Assembly: GCA_029560515.1 (NCBI GenBank)
Contig: JAKQKT010000324.1
Span: 1-39,422 of the forward strand
Direction of reading: 5' to 3'
Source of the DNA: Pseudomonadota bacterium
GTDB lineage: Bacteria; Pseudomonadota; Gammaproteobacteria; Xanthomonadales; Xanthomonadaceae
DNA length: 39,422 bases
The notes under the pieces: model-generated
Told to the model about the DNA's origin: nothing
The model's input: the letters and a program-made list of their open reading frames with translations, nothing else
The model's database searches: none
Shown here: positions 29,613 to 36,932 of the stretch, in pieces
Layout: each line of letters begins with the position of its first letter
How positions within the stretch are numbered: the first letter of the stretch is position 1
Program-made: the position numbers and the translations under genes

Positions 29613-30314
29613 TCAGGCAAAGGGATCTTTCTCGCCTGCAAACAGGCGTGCGGAAACCCGATATTCGCTGGCAGCCACCCTTTCAAGAAATGCATCCGCC
29701 CCCTGCAATTGGGCGAAAGCCTCAAACCCTCTTTCAAGAAAGCCCTGCAATTCCTGCAGACCCGCCAGCCTGGCCGGAGTCCTCGATGCTTTCAGCAATT
29801 TATACACGCCATGCTTCTGGACAGCTGCATCAAGGTTTTTTCCAACGCGGATGATCAGGTCGATTTGGTGGCGCCGCAAACGAGGGCAACCCACTTCACG
29901 ATAGGCTGCTGTGTAACGGGAAAGATCGATATCACCCTTCTTGTCCAGATGGATTGCGTCAGCCATCGCCAGATCAAAGGCATGACTCAGAACCGCCAGC
30001 TCGATCGTATCTACCGCAGCCTGCAACAGGCTTTGCGGCAAAATCCTGGCCATCATCGGCAATATTTTTGCGGCATCGCGATCACGCGCGGAAAAATCCT
30101 TGTCGGCATAAAGATCGGTCAAAAAGAATTCGCCTGCCGGGCGCATTTTCGGGTCGGCCAAAATTCCGGCGAAACTCATCCTCAACCGATTTGACTGCCA
30201 GCGACGCAATGGCCCCAAGGTCGGCAAGCTCAGCCGTGGCTCCGCCTCCAGGTTATTCATGCGTTTTTGCCAGTTCAAACGCTTTGCCAATGCTTGTCTA
30301 AGGGCCTGAGTCAT
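29613..30314 (-). CDS. FFLEELY-motif-type hypothetical protein
   Basis: 'KMRPAGEFFLTDLYADKDFSARDRDAAKILPMMARILPQSLLQAAVDTIELAVLSHAFD' is characteristic of the FFLEELY motif family, here FFLTDLY. Confidence 0.65.
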   Translation of the reverse strand: MTQALRQALAKRLNWQKRMNNLEAEPRLSLPTLGPLRRWQSNRLRMSFAGILADPKMRPAGEFFLTDLYADKDFSARDRDAAKILPMMARILPQSLLQAAVDTIELAVLSHAFDLAMADAIHLDKKGDIDLSRYTAAYREVGCPRLRRHQIDLIIRVGKNLDAAVQKHGVYKLLKASRTPARLAGLQELQGFLERGFEAFAQLQGADAFLERVAASEYRVSARLFAGEKDPFA

Positions 30315-31635
30315 GGGGTTTCGTGAAGAGTTTCCTTGTTTCGCGGATTATGCAGGCTACAATTCTACCGTCTTCCCGATCGGCTTTATCTGCATGCTCG
30401 TTCTACAACCCGCAAAAAACTCCCCATCCAGCCAGGGCCGCATCGGACTGGCCATCGCCGGTGGAGGCCCGATTGGCGGCATGTATGAGCTAGGTGCATT
30501 GCGGGCTCTGGATGCCGCCATCGAGGGACTGGATTTGACCCGCCTCGAGGTCTATGTCGGAGTCAGTTCGGGCGCATTCCTTGCTGCGGGTCTGGCCAAT
30601 CGCCTCAGCACGGCGGAAATTTGCCGGATTTTTATTACCGGTGACAGTAAAGACATTCGCTTCCGCCCGGAGATTTTCCTGCAGCCGGCATTCGCCGAAT
30701 ATCTCAAACGAACGGCTTCGATCCCTGCCATCTTTTTTGACTGGTGGCGAGAAGTGCTGTCGGACCCCATGGGAGCGAAGCTCAGCGATGTGGTTGGTCG
30801 TTTCAGCAGCGCAGTTCCAACGGGAGTTTTCAACAACAAGGAAATTGAAACCTTCCTGCGCCGGATATTTACGATGCATGGCCGCAGTAACGATTTCCGC
30901 ACGCTGGATCGTGCCCTGTATGTGGTTGCAGTGGATCTTGATAGCGGCGAAGCCGTGCGTTTCGGAGGCCCCGGCTGGGACGACGTACCCATTTCGCAAG
31001 CGATACAGGCCAGCGCCGCCTTGCCGGGACTTTATTCTCCGGTCGACATTCGCGGACACCATTTTGTCGACGGCGCGTTGCGACGGACCATGCATGCCTC
31101 GGTGGTACTCGACCATGGCATCGATTTGATGATCGGCATCAATCCATTCGTCCCGTTCAATGCCAGCACTGCGAAATCACAACCTGAAGGAATGAAAAAA
31201 CTGGCCGAAGGCGGGCTGCCTGTCGTGTTGTCGCAAACCTTCCGCACTTTGCTGCAATCTCGCATGCAAGTGGGCTTGGCAAAATACGCACAACAATACC
31301 CCGATGTTGACCAGATGGTCTTTGAACCAAATGATGATGACGGCGAAATGTTTTTTACCAATGTTTTCAGCTTCGATTCGCGCCAGCGCGTTTGCGAACA
31401 TGCCTATCAGACCACTTTGCGGGATCTTGAAAAACGCAAGGCGGAACTCGCACCTGTACTCGCGAAACACGGCTTGAAATTGCGCGAAGATGTGCTGGCG
31501 AATGCATCGAGTTCCTTCATGAATGGGCTAGAAAAACCGATTCGCCAAACGGATGCCACCGCACGCTTGCGACGTGCGCTTGACGATATCGAACGTTCCA
31601 TCAATGCCGGTGCGTATCGTGAATCATCGGCTTAA
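30313..31635 (+). CDS. Patatin-like phospholipase family protein
   Basis: 'IGLAIAGGGPIGGMYELGALRAL', nucleophile 'GVSSGAF', 'FVDGALRR'. The true start may be Met28 (30394). Confidence 0.9.
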   Translation: MGFREEFPCFADYAGYNSTVFPIGFICMLVLQPAKNSPSSQGRIGLAIAGGGPIGGMYELGALRALDAAIEGLDLTRLEVYVGVSSGAFLAAGLANRLSTAEICRIFITGDSKDIRFRPEIFLQPAFAEYLKRTASIPAIFFDWWREVLSDPMGAKLSDVVGRFSSAVPTGVFNNKEIETFLRRIFTMHGRSNDFRTLDRALYVVAVDLDSGEAVRFGGPGWDDVPISQAIQASAALPGLYSPVDIRGHHFVDGALRRTMHASVVLDHGIDLMIGINPFVPFNASTAKSQPEGMKKLAEGGLPVVLSQTFRTLLQSRMQVGLAKYAQQYPDVDQMVFEPNDDDGEMFFTNVFSFDSRQRVCEHAYQTTLRDLEKRKAELAPVLAKHGLKLREDVLANASSSFMNGLEKPIRQTDATARLRRALDDIERSINAGAYRESSA

Positions 31636-31770
31636 ACGCATTTTTTGTACCCATCAGAAATTCGGATGAGCGCTTCATCAAAACAATATTTTGCGTTTGT
31701 CTCTGGTGTGAAAGCTCTAGACATAGCGTGAAAAATCCGCAACACATAAAGCCTTTCGGAGGGAATTCTC

Positions 31771-32466
31771 ATGGCAAAGCTCAAAAAATCAACGCGCAGC
31801 AAATCTACCGGTCACTCGGGTCCGGCATCGGATTTGAAAGCACAAGCAGAACACATGTCGAAATCGATCGTGGATTCCGCACAACAAATCTGGATGGCCG
31901 GCATGGGTGCCTTCAATCGCGCCCAAGGTGAAGGCTCCAAGTTGTTCGAAGCCCTCGTCAAGGAAGGCATGAACATTGAACAACACACTCGCAAGCTCGC
32001 CGGTGGCAAAGTGGATGCAGTTCGTGACGCCGTCGAAAACCGCGTTGGCGTTGCACGTGAACGTGCAACCGATACCTGGGATCGCCTCGAAAAAGTATTC
32101 GAAGAACGCGTGCAGCGCGCCCTGAATCGCCTCGGCGTTCCAAGCAGCGAAGATTTGTCTGACCTCACTTCGCGCGTAAACGGTTTAACCGATTTGCTGC
32201 GCAAACAGGGTGGCAAGCCTGATGCCAAAGCCTCGGTGAAAGCCGTCAAGCCAGGTAAAGCGCCTGCGAAGAAAGTAGCGAAAGTGGCCAAGCCTGCTGC
32301 AAAAAAAGCGGTCAAGACAGCTAAACCTGCCGCCAAAAAAGCCATCAAGCAAGTCAAGCCAGCTGCCAAAACCAGCAAAAAACTGGTTGCAAAAGCCAAG
32401 CCCGCAGCCCGCAAGGCTGCCCTGCCTCAAGCAGTGAAGCCGATTGCTCCTAGCGAAGAAGCCTGA
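31771..32466 (+). CDS. Phasin with histone H1-like Lys/Ala/Pro C-terminal tail (PhaF-like)
   Basis: N-terminal phasin 'SKSIVDSAQQIWMAGMGAFNRAQGEGSKLFEALVKEGMNIEQ'; tail 'AKPAAKKAVKTAKPAAKKAIKQVKPAAKTSKK'. Good SD (GGAGGG). Confidence 0.92.
   Translation: MAKLKKSTRSKSTGHSGPASDLKAQAEHMSKSIVDSAQQIWMAGMGAFNRAQGEGSKLFEALVKEGMNIEQHTRKLAGGKVDAVRDAVENRVGVARERATDTWDRLEKVFEERVQRALNRLGVPSSEDLSDLTSRVNGLTDLLRKQGGKPDAKASVKAVKPGKAPAKKVAKVAKPAAKKAVKTAKPAAKKAIKQVKPAAKTSKKLVAKAKPAARKAALPQAVKPIAPSEEA
32236..32430 (+). repeat. Low-complexity (AKPAAKKA-type) coding repeats in the phasin C-terminus
   Basis: Repeated K-P-A-A-K motifs with synonymous codon drift. Confidence 0.8.
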
Positions 32467-32498
32467 TCAAAAACCAAAACCGCTCACTTAACAGTTGC

Positions 32499-32561
32499 GC
32501 CCGCCAGTCTAAAAACGAAGTACGTCAGATCCCTCCCCTTACGCCCTTCAGACTGGCGGGC
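32499..32561. repeat. Perfect 12-bp inverted repeat (gcccgccagtct ... agactggcgggc) downstream of the phasin gene
   Basis: Arms 32499-32510 and 32550-32561, 39-nt spacer. Confidence 0.85.
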
Positions 32562-32594
32562 CATCTCCATATACTCTCTCACTATCACTAGTCG

Positions 32595-32630
32595 AGTTTT
32601 TGCCCGGACCCTGATCCGGGCATTTTTTTG
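32595..32630 (+). terminator. Intrinsic terminator
   Basis: gcccgga (32602-32608) / tccgggc (32615-32621), followed by attttttt. Confidence 0.8.
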
Positions 32631-32708
32631 CCCGTAATGATGCGGCCAAGACGCCGACGACACGTTACAATGCCATCCCCCCTCTGTTTACCGCCCCGGA
32701 GCCTTTGC

Positions 32709-33695
32709 ATGTCTGCCATCAGCCCCATATTGATTGCCATATTTATCGGGCTTGTGTGTTTTCTGCTGTGCTTCTGGTGGTTCGGCATCATTAAGCGGCG
32801 GCAGGCGGAAATCCAGACAGGCGTGGGTACGCTGGCTGCCATGAAGTGGCGTGAATGTGTTGGACTGGTTATCCAATCGCTTGAAAAAGAGGGCTATCGC
32901 GAAGAAATATCCAGCCGGCAACCAGGTGATGGCGGTACCGAATTCCTGTTGAAGAAAGGTTCGGCTCTCACGCTTTTGAGCTACAAACATGGCACGGCCT
33001 ACCATCTGGGCGAAGCGAATATCCGTGACTTTGCCAATGGCGTCCAGCTGATTGGAGCCAGCAAGGGAATTCTGGTGACTCTTGGCACTATTGAAAGCAT
33101 GGCCAAAGACGTTGCCAGCCGTTACGACATCATGGTGATTGACGGCAATGCTTTATGGCCGCGGATCGAAGGTTTTTTGTCGAGCAATACCCTTGACACT
33201 GTTCGCTCGCAAGCCAGCGCGCAAACTAAATCGAAAGTGCAATTGGGCGCGGCCATCAGTGTTGCTGTTGCGGTTATCAGCTTTTTCGCCTTTGGCGGAT
33301 TGGGTAGCATGGACAACAAGGAACCCGACAAAATCGGCGAACAGGCAAAACAGACTATCGCCAATGCCAACAAATCCATCGACCCAACGGCCGCAAAGCT
33401 TGATGCCACGGCCAAGGCGATGGCCGAAGTAGACAAATTGACGGAGGCGCAACTGGCACAACGCAAAGCCGACAGCGCAAAATCAATCGCGGCAATGCCT
33501 GAAGTCAATTCGGCCATTTGGTACAGCGCGTCCACCTTGCAGTTAAATCTGAATACGGAAAAAAACGACGACAAGACATTGATCGACCAAATCTGCCGGA
33601 TTCTTACCCAGCATGAAGAATTACGATATACCCGCCTGCAATTGGACCCGCCTCCCGGCAGCAATGTGCCGGTGCGATTCAGGCAATGCCTGTAA
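32709..33695 (+). CDS. Membrane protein with Mrr_cat-like (restriction endonuclease-like fold) domain, probably degenerate active site
   Basis: N-terminal TM; 'MKWRECVGLVIQSLEKEGYREEISSRQPGDGGTEFLLKKGSALTLLSYKHG...VQLIGASKGILVTLGTIESMAKDVASRYDIMVIDGNALW'; second TM about residue 210 of the ORF-track protein. Start at MSAISPILIA. Confidence 0.75.
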   Translation: MSAISPILIAIFIGLVCFLLCFWWFGIIKRRQAEIQTGVGTLAAMKWRECVGLVIQSLEKEGYREEISSRQPGDGGTEFLLKKGSALTLLSYKHGTAYHLGEANIRDFANGVQLIGASKGILVTLGTIESMAKDVASRYDIMVIDGNALWPRIEGFLSSNTLDTVRSQASAQTKSKVQLGAAISVAVAVISFFAFGGLGSMDNKEPDKIGEQAKQTIANANKSIDPTAAKLDATAKAMAEVDKLTEAQLAQRKADSAKSIAAMPEVNSAIWYSASTLQLNLNTEKNDDKTLIDQICRILTQHEELRYTRLQLDPPPGSNVPVRFRQCL

Positions 33696-33726
33696 GTCTT
33701 TAATAAAACCGTAAAGCGACCCATAA

Positions 33727-33754
33727 AAAAACCCGCTTTCGCGGGTTTTTTTAT
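33727..33754. terminator. Bidirectional intrinsic terminator between convergent genes
   Basis: aaaaacccgc-tttc-gcgggttttt perfect stem with flanking A/T tracts. Confidence 0.9.
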
Positions 33755-33773
33755 TTTCTGCAAACAGGCCGAT

Positions 33774-35768
33774 TTACCAGTGCACGCCACGCATGACAGC
33801 GGCAAACGCAATCTGCTCGTTGGTCGGCTTCTCGGCTTCCCCACGTCCTTTCATGCCCTTCGCCGCTTGCGAATCCGGGAACATTTCAAACGCGGTGTTC
33901 ATGATGACCTCGTAGGCTTTAGGCACAAGCGCATTGAGCGTCGCCGCAAAAATACCCATGCGGGTGGCCACGCGGCTTGGACGTTCGATAATCGCCCTCA
34001 CCACCATGTCAGCCGCTTCTTCCGGCGTCAATGTCGGAATCGAATCGTACATCTTGGTCGGTGCGATCATCGGCGTTTTCACCAATGGCATATTGATCGT
34101 GGTGAACGCGATATTTTTGCCGCTGAATTCGGCCTGTGCGCAACGGCTGAAAGCATCCAGTGCCGCTTTTGAAGCTACATACGCCGAGAAGCGCGGCGAA
34201 CTGGCCAATACGCCGATCGAGGAAATATTGACGATATGACCTTTCTTCCGTTCGGTCATCACCGGCAGGAAACCCATGATCAAACGCAGGCAACCGAAAT
34301 AATTCAATTGCATGGTGCGTTCAAAATCATGGAAGCGGTCGTAGCTGGCTTCGACCGAACGACGGATCGAACGACCGGCGTTATTGACCAGGATATCGAC
34401 ATGTTTGTGGTCGGTCAGCACTTTCTTGACCAATTCATCGCAGCTCGCAAGATCGGTCAAATCGCAGGTATAGGCCCAGCATTTGCCGCCCGACGCCACG
34501 ATTTCATCACGGGTTTCCGTCAGTTCCTTTTCGCCACGCGCCACGATAATGACTTTCGCACCCGCTTCGGCAATCTTGATCGCCGACGAGCGACCGATGC
34601 CCGACGAACCTCCGGTAATCAGCACGACCTTGTTTTCTACCTTGCCGCGCAGGGACCGATCGACGAACAGATCCGGGTCGAGATGGCGTTCCCAGTAATC
34701 CCACAGTCGCCAAGCATAGCTTTCCAATTCCGGCACCGAAATCTTGCTGCCTTTCAGGGCACGCTCGGTTTCGCGGCTGTCGAAACGGGTCGGATAGGTA
34801 ATGTTTTTGACTACCTGCTGCGGAATGCCCAAATCCTTGAGCAACATATTGCTGAAGCGTTTGACCGGCGGCAGATTCATCACTGCACCGCGAACTGCTG
34901 AAGGCACCACGGCCAACATCCTGGCATCGAGACGCATCGTCATTTCCGGCGCATGGGCCGCACGGCAGAACACGTTCATGATTTCGCCGATGCGCATCGC
35001 ATTCGGGTCCACCAAATGGAAGCAGCCCTTATCCAGGCCTTTCTTGTGAGCGATGTGATCCATCGCATCCGCAACGAAATCGACCGGCACGATATTCATG
35101 CTTCCGCCTTCGATGCCCAGAGTGGGAACCCATTGAGGCAGGGTTTGGCGGATTTTCTTGATCAGGGTGAAGAGATAGTAAGGGCCGTCGATCTTGTCCA
35201 TCTCGCCGGTTTTCGAATGGCCGACCACAAAACCCGGGCGATAAATACGATAGGGAATCTTGCAGGTTTTGCGGACCAGTCCTTCCGACTCATGCTTGGT
35301 ACGGAAATAGGGATCGTTGTCGAGATCCTCGGCTTCCTTGAACATGTCTTCTCGGAAAATGCCGCGATACAAGCCCGCTGCCGCGATTGAGCTGGTGTGA
35401 TGGAAACAACCAGCCTTGATGGCCGTCGCGCATTCAATCGCGTGTTTGGTGCCGTCGATGTTGGCGACTTGTTGCGATGCGCCGTCCGCGCTCAGATCGT
35501 AGATCGCGGCAAGATGGAAGAAATGCTGGATCTTTTTGGTGGTCAGCGCCTTGAGTTGCACCGCCGTCAAACCAAGCTTGGGTTTCGACAAATCACCTGT
35601 GACCGGAATCACACGTTTTTTGTCCCAGCCCATCGAATCGGCGATGGTATTGAATTTTTTTTCCGATCCTTTGCGCACCAGTACATGGATCGTGCCCTTG
35701 CGCTTCAATAAATTACTGACCAGGAAACGACCGATAAAACCGGTGGCACCGGTAACGAAATAGCTCAT
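33774..35768 (-). CDS. Two-domain SDR oxidoreductase, probable fatty acyl-CoA (aldehyde) reductase of the Marinobacter wax-ester FAR type
   Basis: N-terminal 'MSYFVTGATGFIGRFLVSNLLKRKGTIHVLVRKGSEKK', 'FHHTSSIAAAGLYRGIFREDMFKEAEDL', 'IYRPGFVVGHSKTGEMDKIDGPYY', YFRTK; C-terminal SDR 'VLITGGSSGIGRSSA', 'NNAGRSIRRSVEASYDRFHDFERTMQLNYFGCLRLIMGF', YVASK; ends AAVMRGVHW. Confidence 0.9.
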   Translation of the reverse strand: MSYFVTGATGFIGRFLVSNLLKRKGTIHVLVRKGSEKKFNTIADSMGWDKKRVIPVTGDLSKPKLGLTAVQLKALTTKKIQHFFHLAAIYDLSADGASQQVANIDGTKHAIECATAIKAGCFHHTSSIAAAGLYRGIFREDMFKEAEDLDNDPYFRTKHESEGLVRKTCKIPYRIYRPGFVVGHSKTGEMDKIDGPYYLFTLIKKIRQTLPQWVPTLGIEGGSMNIVPVDFVADAMDHIAHKKGLDKGCFHLVDPNAMRIGEIMNVFCRAAHAPEMTMRLDARMLAVVPSAVRGAVMNLPPVKRFSNMLLKDLGIPQQVVKNITYPTRFDSRETERALKGSKISVPELESYAWRLWDYWERHLDPDLFVDRSLRGKVENKVVLITGGSSGIGRSSAIKIAEAGAKVIIVARGEKELTETRDEIVASGGKCWAYTCDLTDLASCDELVKKVLTDHKHVDILVNNAGRSIRRSVEASYDRFHDFERTMQLNYFGCLRLIMGFLPVMTERKKGHIVNISSIGVLASSPRFSAYVASKAALDAFSRCAQAEFSGKNIAFTTINMPLVKTPMIAPTKMYDSIPTLTPEEAADMVVRAIIERPSRVATRMGIFAATLNALVPKAYEVIMNTAFEMFPDSQAAKGMKGRGEAEKPTNEQIAFAAVMRGVHW

Positions 35769-35931
35769 GAATTCCCCCACTCTGGCTAGTCAATGGCCGG
35801 CGACTGCCTGGCCCAGGCCACTAAATTGCCAGACCTGAGCCAATCTTACAAACCCTAATTTTAAGATGCGTTGACCGGTTTCATCCGCCGTGCTTTCATT
35901 GGGGCTTCCGACCTGCCCCGAGAAACCTGTC

Positions 35932-36201
35932 ATGGCCGCCGCAAAAGACGATCTGCAAGCAAAATTCGAACAAGCCACCAAAGATGTCAAAAACCTGAAA
36001 GAAAAACCTGATAACGACACCTTGCTCAAACTTTATGCGCTGTATAAACAAGGTTCTGAGGGCGATGTGAAAGGCGACAAGCCTGGCTTTTTCGATTTCG
36101 TCGGCACCGCCAAATACGAAGCCTGGGAAAAACTCGCCGGCACGAAGCAGGACGACGCCATCAAGAAATACATAGACCTCGTCAAGAAACTGGTCGGCTA
36201 A
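35932..36201 (+). CDS. Acyl-CoA-binding protein (ACBP)
   Basis: 'MAAAKDDLQAKFEQATKDVKNLKEKPDNDTLLKLYALYKQGSEGDVKGDKPGFFDFVGTAKYEAWEKLAGTKQDDAIKKYIDLVKKL' is canonical ACBP. Confidence 0.95.
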   Translation: MAAAKDDLQAKFEQATKDVKNLKEKPDNDTLLKLYALYKQGSEGDVKGDKPGFFDFVGTAKYEAWEKLAGTKQDDAIKKYIDLVKKLVG

Positions 36202-36207
36202 TACACC

Positions 36208-36837
36208 ATGGCAGCTCCCAAAACGCGCCAACGGATTCTCGACACCTCGCTCGCCATGTTCAATCTGCAAGGCGAGCCGAACGTGACCACGAATCATATT
36301 GCCGATGAACTGGAAATTTCACCGGGCAATCTGTATTACCATTTTCGCAACAAAGACGACATCATCGAACAATTGTTCCAGCGTTACGAAGAACGCATGG
36401 ACTCCGCACTGGTTGCACCTGAAGGTCGTTTGCCGAATCTGGAAGATATCTGGCTGCAATTGCATTTGGTATTCGAATGCATTTGGGAATACCGCTTTTT
36501 GTACCGCGATCTGGTCGATATTCTCAGCCGCAATCGCCACCTGAGAATGCGCTTCGCCCGAATATTGAAACGCGCAGCCGGCAATGCCACCACGGTCATG
36601 CGCGGGCTCGTTCAAGCCGGCGTGATGCGTGCTTCCGGCACCGAGATCGAGGGCACCGCAACCAATATTCTGGTAATTGCAACGTTCTGGCTGAATTACG
36701 CCAGCGTGCGTGGCGATAAAGACGAACAGGAAGCCATCCGCAACGGCATCGTGCAAGTGATGATGCTGATCTCGCCGTTCCTGCGTGATGAGGAGCGTGT
36801 GCATCTCAACACCTTGACCTTAGCCTACAAGGTCTAG
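36208..36837 (+). CDS. TetR/AcrR family transcriptional regulator (PhaD-like)
   Basis: 'TRQRILDTSLAMFNLQGEPNVTTNHIADELEISPGNLYYHFRNKDDIIEQLFQRYEE'; C-terminal part resembles PhaD regulators. Confidence 0.9.
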   Translation: MAAPKTRQRILDTSLAMFNLQGEPNVTTNHIADELEISPGNLYYHFRNKDDIIEQLFQRYEERMDSALVAPEGRLPNLEDIWLQLHLVFECIWEYRFLYRDLVDILSRNRHLRMRFARILKRAAGNATTVMRGLVQAGVMRASGTEIEGTATNILVIATFWLNYASVRGDKDEQEAIRNGIVQVMMLISPFLRDEERVHLNTLTLAYKV

Positions 36838-36849
36838 GACCGTATAACT

Positions 36850-36923
36850 GGCGTAGGACCGACGGAAGTCGGGACACGTCCGGGTATCTGCTTGAAAGTC
36901 CCGACTTCCGTCGGTCCTACGCC
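36850..36923. repeat. BIME-like pair of inverted GTAG-headed REP hairpins
   Basis: ggcgtaggaccgacggaagtcgggac (36850-36875) and its exact reverse complement (36898-36923); each arm contains GTAG + ccgac-ggaa-gtcgg. Confidence 0.85.
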
Positions 36924-36932
36924 GGTCCCTAC

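Noticed and set aside
32236-32430. Tandem-like repeat array, considered as CRISPR or minisatellite
   Set aside because: It encodes the Lys/Ala/Pro-rich phasin tail in frame, with variable units; no spacers of constant length.
34236-34901. 221-aa plus-strand ORF
   Set aside because: Antisense to the fatty acyl-CoA reductase gene, which has strong family motifs.
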